Positions 48,335 through 59,500 of a stretch of 64,000 nucleotides of DNA are shown here, one piece after another; within the stretch, counting starts at the first letter, position 1; every line of letters starts with the position of its first letter. The DNA is from Plotosus lineatus (taxonomy: Eukaryota > Chordata > Actinopteri > Siluriformes > Plotosidae): assembly GCA_024760905.1 (NCBI GenBank), contig CM045745.1:4668782-4732781 (forward strand), read 5' to 3'. Both the position numbers and the translations under genes were made by a program. The notes under the pieces are model-generated. The model saw only the letters and a list, made by a program, of their open reading frames with translations. It searched no databases and was not told the origin of the DNA.

Positions 48335-48415
48335 GACTGTATTCTTATTATTAGTAGTAGTGGCATTTGTATTATTATTATTAGTAGTAGTAGTAGTAGT
48401 AGTAGTAGTATTCGT
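48335..48415. repeat. (ATT)n/(AGT)n low-complexity tract
   Basis: Interrupted trinucleotide repeats directly before a family-3 SINE. A similar tract lies at about 48800-48955 on its other side. Confidence 0.85.
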
Positions 48416-48417
48416 AA

Positions 48418-48800
48418 GCGGCACGGTGGCGTAGTGGTTAGCACGTCCGCCTCACAGCAAGAAGGCCTGGGTTCGATTCCTGGCCTGGGTGTTTCTGTGT
48501 GGAGTTTGCATGTTCTCCCCGTGCTTGTGCGGGTTTCCTCCGGGTGCTCAGGTTTCCTCCTGCAATCCAAAGACGTGCACTGTAGGTGCCGTTCTAAATT
48601 GACCGTAGATTCTCTCCTGCAACGGCACTGGAACCCAGTCGTATCGGCACTTGCCTTTCCATTGGATCCTTCTGGTGGCGCCGAGACGGGGGACTTGCTG
48701 CTTGGGTAACAGCCTGTCCCTCATTACTCCCTACGCAGGCTCTGCGCACTGGGGGGGATACCAGCCAGAGCGCAGCCATAGTCCTTCGGGACTGACAGAG
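48418..48800 (+). repeat. Family 3 tRNA-related SINE with an unusual 3' part
   Basis: Well-preserved head (gcggcacggtggcgtagtgg; box B gggttcgattcctgg) and the tttctgtgtggagtttgcat body. After cactgtaggtgccgttctaa it continues into a different 3' segment (ctgcttgggtaacagcctgt, gggactgacagaggcctacc), possibly another repeat type. Confidence 0.7.
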
Positions 48801-49703
48801 GCCTACCAGTAGTATTCGTGGCAGCAGTAGAATTAGTATTAGTATTAGTAGTAATAGCATTTGTATGATTATTAGTAGTAGCAGTTTATCGTTATTATTA
48901 TTATTAGTAGTAGTAGTAGTATTTGCATTATTATTATTATTATTATTATTTGTCTTTATGAAATGATTTTCTGGAGACAATACACGTTTGCTCTGTGTGA
49001 GCATATGAGCTTAAAAGTCCAAGTCTCTGCCTTGCTGTAGTTTGCATGCGTATGACGCTCATTGCTTTTTCCAGAAGAGTCCTGAAGGTGTTCCAGTAAT
49101 TCGAGTCTCGTTCAGAACGTAGTGAGGCTCTGGGATTAGCACCAGGCTTGAGACGCAGCGATTGTTCTCGGCCTTTAGGGGGCAGCAGTGCGCTAAAGTA
49201 AATCAGCTAAAACTCCTAGAAGAAAAACGTTTCGACAGTGCGGCTGTTTTCACGTGGAAGTGAGTTGTATTGACTGAAAGCTGAGCGGTTATTGTAGTGT
49301 GTAAAACATTTTAAATATATATATATTTAAGGTTATAGCACGATTTTTTCTGATAAATCTGTGTTTATTTTTAATCAAGTGTATTTATTTTTATTTGCTG
49401 TGCAGAACTGTGTTTAAGATTAGCTGCATGCTAACTGTAGGGCACCAGTTTGACAACAGGCTTGTTTATTTTAAATCTCTTGTTAGCCAAAGAATTAGAG
49501 ATAAAACACAAAGGGGACTATTCACCTGTACTCTTTGAGCCTGGGGAAGATTTCAGTTTTAGTTTATACTACAATAAATCCTACAACAGTAAACTATTGC
49601 AGGATATGTTGATGGTTTAGAAGTTTTGATTGTATGTAGGAATCTCTCCCTGATCCAGAAAGACAGAAAATACTCAATAACCTTTGAGTGTTTTGTTTCA
49701 TTG

Positions 49704-49708
<5 letters not shown>

Positions 49709-49762
<54 letters not shown>
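49709..49762. repeat. (AT)n microsatellite
   Basis: Pure AT run, upstream of dph2. Confidence 0.95.
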
Positions 49763-49767
<5 letters not shown>

Positions 49768-50276
49768 TTTAGTAAACTATCTGTGTGCATGAGAGAGACT
49801 TATTTGTACAGATACAGAGGGGTGTTTGTTGTTGTTGTTGTTGTTGGTTTTGTTTATAGCTCTGACCTCAGGACTGTACAAGTTTTGCACAATTTATGAC
49901 ATAATAACAAGAAGAATAAAGAAGTGTAATGTTTATCAGTGAAGCAATGTGGATGCTCTTTTATTCCAAGTTTATTTTTCAGCTTCATTCTTCTGCTCAG
50001 TGCTTATGTTGACTTCATTTCCAAATGTAATTTTTACATGAATTGTGTACAGTGTATATCCAAAATAAGTAGTAAAGACATATAGAGCAAATTTATATGT
50101 GTGAATTATTAAACTAAGTTTTTGGGAGTCTTGAGATGCAAATATTTTTGTGCTTACCTCAAAATATTCTTTATTTTAAGTAAGATTGCTTGCAATCATT
50201 TGCTGTTAGAGTTTAGAAATAAATACAGAAATAAATATCTTGTTAAAGAGCTAATAATTTGCATATATTAATATAA

Positions 50277-50421
50277 AGCCGTCAGCGTGTTTCCACCCTG
50301 CGATGGCCTGGTGAGCTGTCCAGGGTGTACTCTGCCCTCGCCCGGAGTAGGCTGGGGTGGGCGCCAGCCTCCCCGCAACCATAATTAGGATTAAGCAGTT
50401 ACAGAAAATGAACTGAACTGA
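50277..50421 (+). repeat. tRNA-derived SINE, family 1, tail-B half only
   Basis: Starts at gccgtcagcgtgtttccacc and continues through tail B (accataattaggattaagca). It is a 5'-truncated copy. Confidence 0.8.
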
Positions 50422-50565
50422 ATATAGAGCCCAGCTTTGGAAATGTTTCCACTTAGAAACCAAATTAGTTGTGATCATCTGATTGTTAATAATTAAAATC
50501 AGTCTTGCTTTCTCTTTTCTTTGTGTTTTCCAGGTGGTGCTTGTAGCTGTACTGTTTAAAACAGC

Positions 50566-53500
50566 ATGACGGAGGCGTTCAGCAGCAACAGTGAACTGGT
50601 GCTGCAGCGCAGCATTCCTGTGACCCTTAGTGGTCCAAGCAGCTGGCCTGAAGAGCTACAGGAGCTTTATCAGATTCAGGAGACCTGCTCCTTTATTACC
50701 AGTAATAATTTCAAAAAGGTATCATTTAATTTTAAGGAAAATAATTTTTGCAGGGGTTTTTTGTCCTTTTTTGTAAAATGTCTGCTCCTGTGTTCTCCAA
50801 AATTACTACCATCATTGCATTTTTTTTACCAGTGTGAGCATATTTACTGCGATTTATCATGAACTCTTATTGATCACAGGTAGCTTTGCAGTTTCCTGAT
50901 GAAGTTCTGGTAGATTGTGTTGCAGTATCTGCAGCATTAGAGAATGAAACCAATGCAAAGACGTATATTTTAGGTGATACTACCTATGGCAGGTAAAATG
51001 TGCTATTATTGTTTAGCTCATTATCATTGTAGGAGCTGATTGAAGTCACCGTGCTACATCTGTTATGTTCTCCTCAGCTGCTGTGTGGATGAAGTGGCTG
51101 CTGAGCACATTGACGCTGACTGCATTGTGCACTACGGTCACTCGTGCCTCAGTCCATCTAGCCGGCTTCCCCTTATGTATGTGTTCCGAAAGAAACCCAT
51201 CGGTGTGGACGAGTGTGTTCAAGCATTCAGGGAACTCTACCCAGACACGCAGACTCATGTGATCACACTATATGATGTCACCTACTCACACGCTATAGGT
51301 AGCTATATAGAAATTTCTGATTGATTGTTTATGATTAGTATTTTTATTTATGGATCTAAAATCCTTTATGTGAAACCACATTGGTTTCCCAACAAGCAGC
51401 ACCTGATTGTGAGTCCCTAACCAGCTTTAGTGATTAAAAGGCTCTCACCACTGATCAAATGAGTTCATCTGTTAACAAATAAAAACAAAAAAAAGTTTAT
51501 TCTGTGCATAATGCTGCATTGTGACGCTCACATGGTGACCTGTTCAGCATAAGATGAAGCAAGTTTTCTGTAATGGCCATGTTGTGGAAAGTGACCTCCA
51601 GTTGGCCAATACTTCATGTCCAGCATTTTTAAATAATGTTAAGCAAAAAAAAAACATTGTTTGTTTGATTATGTGTTTTCTCTGATTGAATCCCAAATGG
51701 CTTTGAAATATACACTACTGTTGTAGGGCAGTAGTGGCCTGATGGTAAAGGTGCTGGATCACTGATCCTAAGGTTGGGGGTTCAAGCCCCACTTTCAATG
51801 GTTTGTGTGCCCCACCCCAATGCAGCTAACTGGGTTATCAAAGACCGGCCATGTCTCTCACTGTCGATGGTGTGAGTTTCATGTAAAAGAACCACTGCTG
51901 ACTTTCGACAAGAGTGGTTGCATAGCCGTCAGCATGTTTCCAGGTAGGAGAGTACCTGGTGTGTTCTCTGGAAGGAAAGTAGATAAAGAGACGTAGTGGT
52001 GGAATGAGGAAGTGCAGGAGTGTGTACAAAGGAAGAGGTTAGTTAAGAAGAAGTGGGACATTGAGAGGACTAAAGAGAATAAACAGGAGTACAGGGAGAC
52101 ACAGCGTAAAGCGAAGGTAGCAGTGTCAAAGGCCAAACAGACAGAGGGTGTATGATGACTTGTATGCTAGGTTGGACAGTAAGGAGGGAGAAAATGATTT
52201 ATACAGGTTGGCACAGCAGAGAACTAGAGATGGGAAGGACGTGCAGCAAGTTAGAGTGATTAAAGACAGAGTGGGAAATGTGTTGACTGATGACAGAAGT
52301 GTACTGGGAAGATGGAAAGAGTACTTTGAAGAGCTGATGAATGAGGAAAATGAGAGAGAAAAAACAGTAGAAGTGACCGTTGAGGACCAGAAAGTAGCAA
52401 GGATTAGTAAGATGAAGTGAGGAGGACATCGAAGAGGATGAAGAGTGCAAAGGCAGTTGGTTCTGATGACATACCTGTGCAGGTATGGAAGTGTCTTGGA
52501 GAGGTAGCAGTAGATTTTCTGACAAGAACATTCAACAAGGTCTTAGAGAGTGAGCAGATGCCGGAGGAATGGAGGAGAAGTGTGCTGGGGCCCATTTTTA
52601 AGAACAAGGGATTCAGGATTTTTAATAGCCATTTGTGCTTTTACACACGCAGGAATTCTTGTGCGGTTGTTCAAGGAGTTAAGTTACAAACAGAAAAGAA
52701 GGCTCAAATCAACAACACACAAACTGCTCTAAAATAAATACATAAAAGTTCTATATTTAAAAGGGCCGATAATGATAATAATACAATAAATAAACCAGTA
52801 GTTAACAGCAATAAATGAAATTGCACAAAATTATATATTATATTATGAGAGATTTCCTTTCGGCTTTTCCCTTTTTTCAGGGCTCGCCACAGCGAATGAG
52901 TCGCACCTTTGATTTGGCATAGGTTTTTACGTCGGATGTTTTTCCTGACACAACCCTTTTAGCAAGGGACAGAAACATGCTGACAGCTTTGCAGCCAACT
53001 CTTTTACGAAGGTCAGCAATGGTTCTTTTACATGCTTATATATTATATTATATTATATTATATTATATTATATTATATTATATTATATTATATTAAATTG
53101 TATTATACTATAATTATATTATAATTATATTGCAGTATCCCCATTGTTTTGTTTGGAAAAAATAAACAGTTCTCTGGCTAAACAAAATGGCCGCAACTTC
53201 AAAGTTAGATGTTCCACATTCTCAGAGCAAGGTTTAGAAATAATCTACAGTCAGTACACCAGGTTCATTTAACGAGAATCCGCCGTTCTTCCGCCGCGGG
53301 CTTTGTTGCTAACCGCTACGCTCCGGTCCTCCCTGAAGGCCGTGTAGCTGGCTGGTGTAGTCGCCTCGTCGGGTGTACTCTTCTCAAGCCATGTTTCACA
53401 GAAACACGGCATAGAGCAGTCCTGTAGATCTCTCTGCGCTGTAATCCGAGCATGAAGCTCATCCAGCTTGTTTCACAGAGACTGAACATTTTCAAGCAGT

Positions 53501-56500
53501 ATGACCGGGAGTGCTAACCTTCTACTTCTAACCAAGCGCCAGAGTCGTCATTCAGCCCCTCACCGCCTGCCGCATCTCCGCCTGGGTTTATTGTTATCTG
53601 GGGTGCGGCTAGCATTGAGCTGTGGTAGCATATTAGCTTAGGATAGGAGTTGAGCATGCTCAGTTCTAAATGTCCAAAAGAATTGCGCTCTCATAGCTGT
53701 AGTAGGTTCGCCTGGTCATAGATGAGCATAGTGCAAAAAACAACATACAAAACAAATTAAAAGAACCAATTTGACTCCGAGAACTCCGCGACGTCTCCCT
53801 CTAGGGAGCGCCATCTTGGATATATAGGGAGACGTGCAGAGTTGTGGCAACTACAGAGGGATAAAGTTGATGAGCCATACGATGACGGTATGGGAAAGAA
53901 TATTGGATTTGCTGCGGCGACCCCTGAAGAGAACAGCCAAAAGGAAAAGAAGTTTGGCAAAAAGGCTGACAAATGTTAGCACAGGAACCACATCATCATC
54001 ATTCAGTACCACCTACTTGGTGGCGTGAAGAGACAAAATGTGGGTTCATGATTGATTTCCTGTATCTTACCGCCGATGTCAGGTGGTCACACAAAACCAT
54101 TTATTTGCACTTTAAGAGACATAACAGCACACCAGTAGTAGAGCAGTTAGAAAAGCACAGCCGAACCTTGTATGATATGCTGCATGCTATACATACGTGC
54201 CCTGCTGCTCATTCTGGAAGTATCACTTATCCAAAACTGTTCGGTGCTTCAATATAGCGAAAGCTTGTGGTTTCTCTGGAAATTTTTACTGTTTTGTTGT
54301 TGTTGTGAGATCAGCTTGCCTGGTTATTTCATCTTGTAAGTCTGCCTTCATGTAACTCTTTTAAATGTTTGCCTCTCATCAGATGACTTCCAAAGACTTT
54401 TGGGTGACACCTACGCCAATGCTGTGTTCTCTTTTCTAAGAATGGATCAGTCACATGGTCAGGACTACGGACTTCTAAAAGTTGTCAATAACTCAAGCTG
54501 TCAGGACAGTGGCTTTGTGTATAAATTTGGCCGGCAGTTCAGATTAAAACAAGGCAAGAATATGGAGGACTACAGTATATTCTACATTGGCCATGAGGGT
54601 CCTACTCTCACCAACTTCATGATGACGTGGAACCGCTGTGCTTTCAGTTCATTTAACCCTGACTTATCGACTGCCCGAGTTGAATCTATCAACGTCAACA
54701 AAGCTTTGATGAAGCGCTACTATGCAATTGAGCGGGCAAAGGATGCCAGTGTGGTGGGAATTCTGGTGGGCACATTGGGAGTCACTAACTACTTGAGCAT
54801 CATTGAGCAGCTAAAAGAAATTATACGTAAGGCCGGCAAGAAGAGCTATGTGTTTGCGATGGGAAAGATCAATGTACCCAAGTTGGCCAACTTCCTGGAG
54901 ATTGATGTGTATGTTTTAGTCGCTTGTCCAGAGAACTCCATGCTGGATTCTACCGAGTTCTACAGGCCCGTGTTGACACCGTTTGAGATGGAAGTGGCTT
55001 GCAACAAGCACCGCGAGTGGAATGGGGAATACATCACTGACTTTCAAGACCTGCTGCCTGGTATGTCATTTTAATTTGTTTTAAAATTTAGTGTACATTA
55101 ATTAATGTGTACATTACAACCCTAGTGATATATAGGAGGCACAATTCTTCACTGAAACCAGAATTAATAGGTTTTGTTTGTTTGTTTGTTTTTATTTCTG
55201 ATGCCTTATAAATTTGAGCAGCTGCTCAAAATATTACTTGTTTGAGGACTGTGTTTGTGACACTTTCACGGCCAGTCAATCATCTCATCTTTCAAAGGTT
55301 GTGTGTTTGTGTGTGACGGAGTGGAATACAGGACACTTCAAAGGTTGTTTTGTGACCTTGTTGTGCTGGAAATGAATAGGTCATTGAACCAGACCTGTAT
55401 GTGTACACGCCCTTCTTCAGGTGATGAAGAATGAAGCATCTACAAATGATTTACCATCATCCTGGCACTGTGGTTGCATTATGAACATGCCTGTTTTTAA
55501 AATGTCTGTTGGTTGATGATTAAAAAAAAGATTCAGCCTGTTGGGATGAACAGCTCTGGAGAAGCATAGTGGGAATTGTTCTCAACTTGTGATGGGCTGT
55601 TTGAAAGTCATGAAAAACAACCAACCGATCCCTACACTGGGTTCTTGTGTCAGTGCTACACTATCAACTCAACAACTAAAGCAAAACATAGACTAGTTTT
55701 CACTTTGTTGAGGTTCACTTACAATTAGGCTGCGGGAAATTTTATAAACGACTGTAATTGAGGACATTTGGGTTATTTAATTTCACTGCTGTGGCTTCAT
55801 GGTTTTTCTGGTCTGAAATCAGGTGGTTACATAAAATTTGTTTCTTCCACCAAGAAGAACTTTGTGTATATTGATGACTGCAGGTTGCATGTATTTATGT
55901 GCTGCTTCTTTATGGAGGGTTTTTTTTTTTTCTTTGCCTCAATCTTACTGTGGCCACCCGAGATACTTTTTGACCAAGTGACCAACTCGAACATAATGCA
56001 GATTAAATAGGTTTCAAAATGAGGTATAATACATGATTTATAGCATGAAGTGGCTAATCAGAAAAGACTACTTTTGAGTAACCTGATATGGAACTATTTT
56101 CTGAATGGCCACATTCAGAATCCATACATTAAAGAAATTCGACTCTCAGCCAATCAGGATAATCCTCCTAGCAACACATGAGTTTAAATTACATCGAATA
56201 ATGTCTGTTTTGAGGCTTCTGTTGGTTTACTGTGTTATGTATGATTCAGGGAATCCTTTGTAATTCTGGTTGTGAATATGGATATGAGTTTTTTCATTGT
56301 TCTACAACAACAGGAGCATGGAACCCTTTCTGAAACAAGTTTTTTTATTATAGAATGTGTTTATTGATATTTGAACTTAGTCTGTTTATGATTATGCCGT
56401 GAAGGATGTATTTTTATCAATATCGGCCTTTTTTTTTGGTCCAGGTAAACCATTTTCAACTTATTTTGGCTCTTACTCAAAACACGACCTTAATCTGTAT

Positions 56501-59500
56501 GATGCCGGAACGGCTCACATTTTAGTTTTCTGGATGTACTCATGGGGCACTTCGTATGGGTGTTCTTACTGAATTGCTGGATCAGTATTAGATTTGGTTT
56601 GATACCATCACATCTACTGCCAGTGGCTGCTAACTCAACAGAGGCTCCTAAAGAGTTCACGGAATTGCAGTTGTTCCTCTTTTTCATGTCATAATAACAG
56701 TATTATTGCACACTGGGCTAATTATAACATTTATTACCAAATGCTTAACAGGAGGGACCAGTCATGTAAAGTTTCCTGAGCCAGAGCAGTCCATGAATGA
56801 CGACACAACAGATGTGTCACTGATCACTGGAGCACTACGCACTTCCTGTTTGCGATCCTCCTCTGAGCAAACAGATGGTTTGTCATTGTCATCTTCAGTC
56901 GCAATCAGGAATGAGACTTTAACTGTGGCCAACATGAATGCTGCAGGTAAATAACTATGAACTTATTATATTTTCACAGGTTACTACTTCGACTCAAGAA
57001 ACACAGAGAATTCACATTTTGCACTTATTAGTGTAGAAATTCTATTTTTTTGAGAAGTGCAGACCAACTAAGTGGCACAGTGGCATAGTGCTTAGCATGT
57101 CCAGCTCACAGCAAGAAAGTCCTGAGTTCAATTCCCAGCTAGGGTGTTTCTGTGTGGAGTTTGCATGTTCTCCCTGTGCTTGTGTGGGTTTCCTTCGAGT
57201 CCTCCGGTTTCCTCCCTCAGTCCAAATACATGCACACTAGGTCATAGGTCAGTTGGCTTTTCTAAATCACCCCTAGGTGTGAGTGTGAACGGTTGTATAG
57301 TGTTGGCCCTATAATAGCCTGGTGAGCTGTCTAGGGTGTATCCCATCCTCACCCGAAGTTGACTGAGATGGGTGCCAGCGATGCCCTCAAGTGGTGCAAC
57401 AGTATTCACGATGACATCCAGAGATCACAAGTTCAAAGCCTGATAATAGAAATTTGGGCACTGCCTAAAAGCAGCGCTCCCATATGATTTTTCAAAAACC
57501 ATCCACGGATATTACGTATATCAAGATTCATTCATTTTATAATACAGGTACACCTTGGCTTAAATTAATGCAGCCGTAAGGGGTGGCACAAAAAAGTGCC
57601 CGCCCTCACCCCAGTCCCAAGCCAGGATAAATGCAGAGGGTTGCAACAGGAAGGGCATCCGGCGTAAAACTTTTGCCAGAATACAAAATGCAAACCGTAA
57701 AGACAAATTTCATACCGGATCGGTCGAGGTCCGGGTTAACAACGACCGCCATCAGTGCTGTTAGCCAACAGGGTGCTGGTGGAAATTGGACTACTGTTGG
57801 TCGAAGACATCGAAGAAGGAGAGGCGGGAGGTGTGTCCGTAGGCAGAGAGAGAAGAGGAAAAGCATGAGTTTAGGACTGAGAGTAGGGACTTTGAATGTT
57901 GGAACTATGACAGGAAAAGGTAGAGAGCTGGCTGACATGATGCAGAGGAGGAAGGTGGACATACTTTGTGTTCAGGAGACCAGGTGGAAAGGTAGCAAGG
58001 CTGCAAGCTTAGGAGCAGGGTTTAAACTGTTTTTTCATGGTGTGGATAGGAAGAGAAATGGAGTAGGAGTCATCTTGAAGGAGGGGATGGTCAGGAATGT
58101 TCTAGAAGTGAAAAAAGTGTCAGACAGAGTGATGAGTCTCAAGTAAGAAATTGAAGGTGTGATGTTCGATGTTGTTAGTGCTTATGCCCCACAGGCAGGA
58201 TGTGAGCGAGAAGAGAAGGAGAGATTCTGGAGTGAGTTAGATGAAGTGATGAGGAGTACCCCCAAAGATGAAAGAGTGGTCATTGGTGCAGACTTCAACG
58301 GACATGTTGGTGCAAGCAACAGAGGGGATGAGGAAGTGATGGGCAGGTTTGGTATCCAGGACAGGAACACAGAAGGACAGATGTTGATAGATTTTGCAAA
58401 AAGTATGGAAATGGCTGTGGTAAATACTTTCTTCCAGAAGAGAGAGGAGCATAGGGTGACTTATGAAAGCGGAGGTAGGAGCACACAGGTAGACTACATC
58501 TTGTTTTGGCGATGTAATTTGAAGGAAGTCAATGACTGCAAAGTAGTAGTGGGTGAGAGTGTTGCCAAACAGCATAGGATGGTGGTGTGCAGGATGATGC
58601 TGATGGTGAGAAAGGTGAAGAAGGCAAAGGCAGAGCAGAAGACAAAGTGCTGGAAGCTGAAAAAGGAAGTGTCGTGTTGTTTTCAAGGAGGAGTTGAAAC
58701 AGGTTTTGGGTGGTCAGGAAGTGCTTCCAGATGACTGGACAACTACAGCTAATGTGATCAGGGAGACAGGTCGGAGAGTACTTGGCGTGTCCTCTGGAAG
58801 GACAGTAGATAAGGAGACTTGGTGGTGGAATGAGGAAGTGCAGGAGTGTGTACAAAAGAATAGGTTAGCTAAGAAGAAATGGGACATAGAGAAGACCGAA
58901 GAGAGTAAACAGGAGTACAGGGAGACACGGCGTAAGGCGAAGGTAGCGGTGTCAAAGGCCAAACAGAGGGCGTATGATGACTTGTATGCTAGGTTGGACA
59001 GTAAGGAGGGAGAAACTGATTTATACAGGTTGGCACAGCAAAGAAATAGAGATGGGAAGGACGTGCAGCAAGTTAGAGTGATTAAGGACATAGTGGGAAA
59101 CGTGTTGACTGATGACAAAAGTGTGCTGGGAAGATGGAAAGAGTACTTTGAAGAGCTGATGAATGAGGAAAATGAGAGAGAGAAAAGAGAAGCGGTGACT
59201 GTTGAGGACCAGGAAGTAGCAAAGATTCGTGAGGGTGAAGTGAGGAGGGCATTGAAGAGGATGAAGAGTGGAAAGGCAGTTGGTCCTGATGATATACCGG
59301 TGGAGGTATGGAAGTGTCTAGGAGAGTTAGCAGTAGATTTTCTGACAAGAACATTCAACAAGGTCTTAGAGCGTGAGAAGATGCCGGAGAAATGGAGGAG
59401 AAGTGTGCTTGTGCCCATTTTTAAGTACAAGGGAGATGTGCAGAGTTGTGGCAACTACAGAGGGATAAAGTTGTTGAGCCATACGATGAAGCTATGGGAA

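Larger units (their letters stand above)
49180..50565 (+). promoter_or_regulatory. Probable dph2 5' region
   Basis: A splice-acceptor-like tttgtgttttccag lies 32 bp before the dph2 ATG, so a 5' untranslated exon probably lies upstream. The less AT-rich stretch near 49180-49270 is a candidate promoter or first exon. This is inferred from position only. Confidence 0.35.
52611..53827 (-). mobile_element. Internally deleted L2/CR1-like LINE inserted into the RTE
   Basis: On the minus strand it starts tccaagatggcgctccctag (a LINE-type 5' end). It carries endonuclease-start coding near 53460-53270, with [20 protein letters not shown] and [16 protein letters not shown] resembling the F(T)ETWL...DR...KxxGGG signature of APE-type LINEs. 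The 3' end reads ggctattaaaaatcctgaat. A SINE tail fragment and an (ATATT)n tract replace the middle. Flanking aggga at both junctions is a possible short duplication. The clade is uncertain. Confidence 0.6.
51940..53955 (+). mobile_element. RTE-clade LINE fragment, split by another LINE
   Basis: The left part, 51940-52610, matches the RTE from [17 protein letters not shown] through [15 protein letters not shown] to PIFKNKG. The right part resumes at 53828 with [18 protein letters not shown], then jumps by internal deletion near 53905 to the 3' end (ctgcggcgacccctgaagag). Between them lies 1.2 kb of foreign DNA. Confidence 0.88.

Noticed and set aside
48326..48709. 127-codon ORF over a Ser-rich stretch
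   Set aside because: It reads through an AGT trinucleotide tract into a family-3 SINE; repeat-derived.
53209..53427. Plus-strand ORF as a host gene
   Set aside because: The opposite strand carries the ETWL...GG LINE endonuclease signature and a LINE-type 5' end.
55768..56010. Possible extra dph2 exon after an acceptor near 55823 (GGYIKFVSS...)
   Set aside because: It has no similarity to the DPH2 family, and exon 4 joins exon 5 at 56752 in phase, giving the conserved DVSLITG block.
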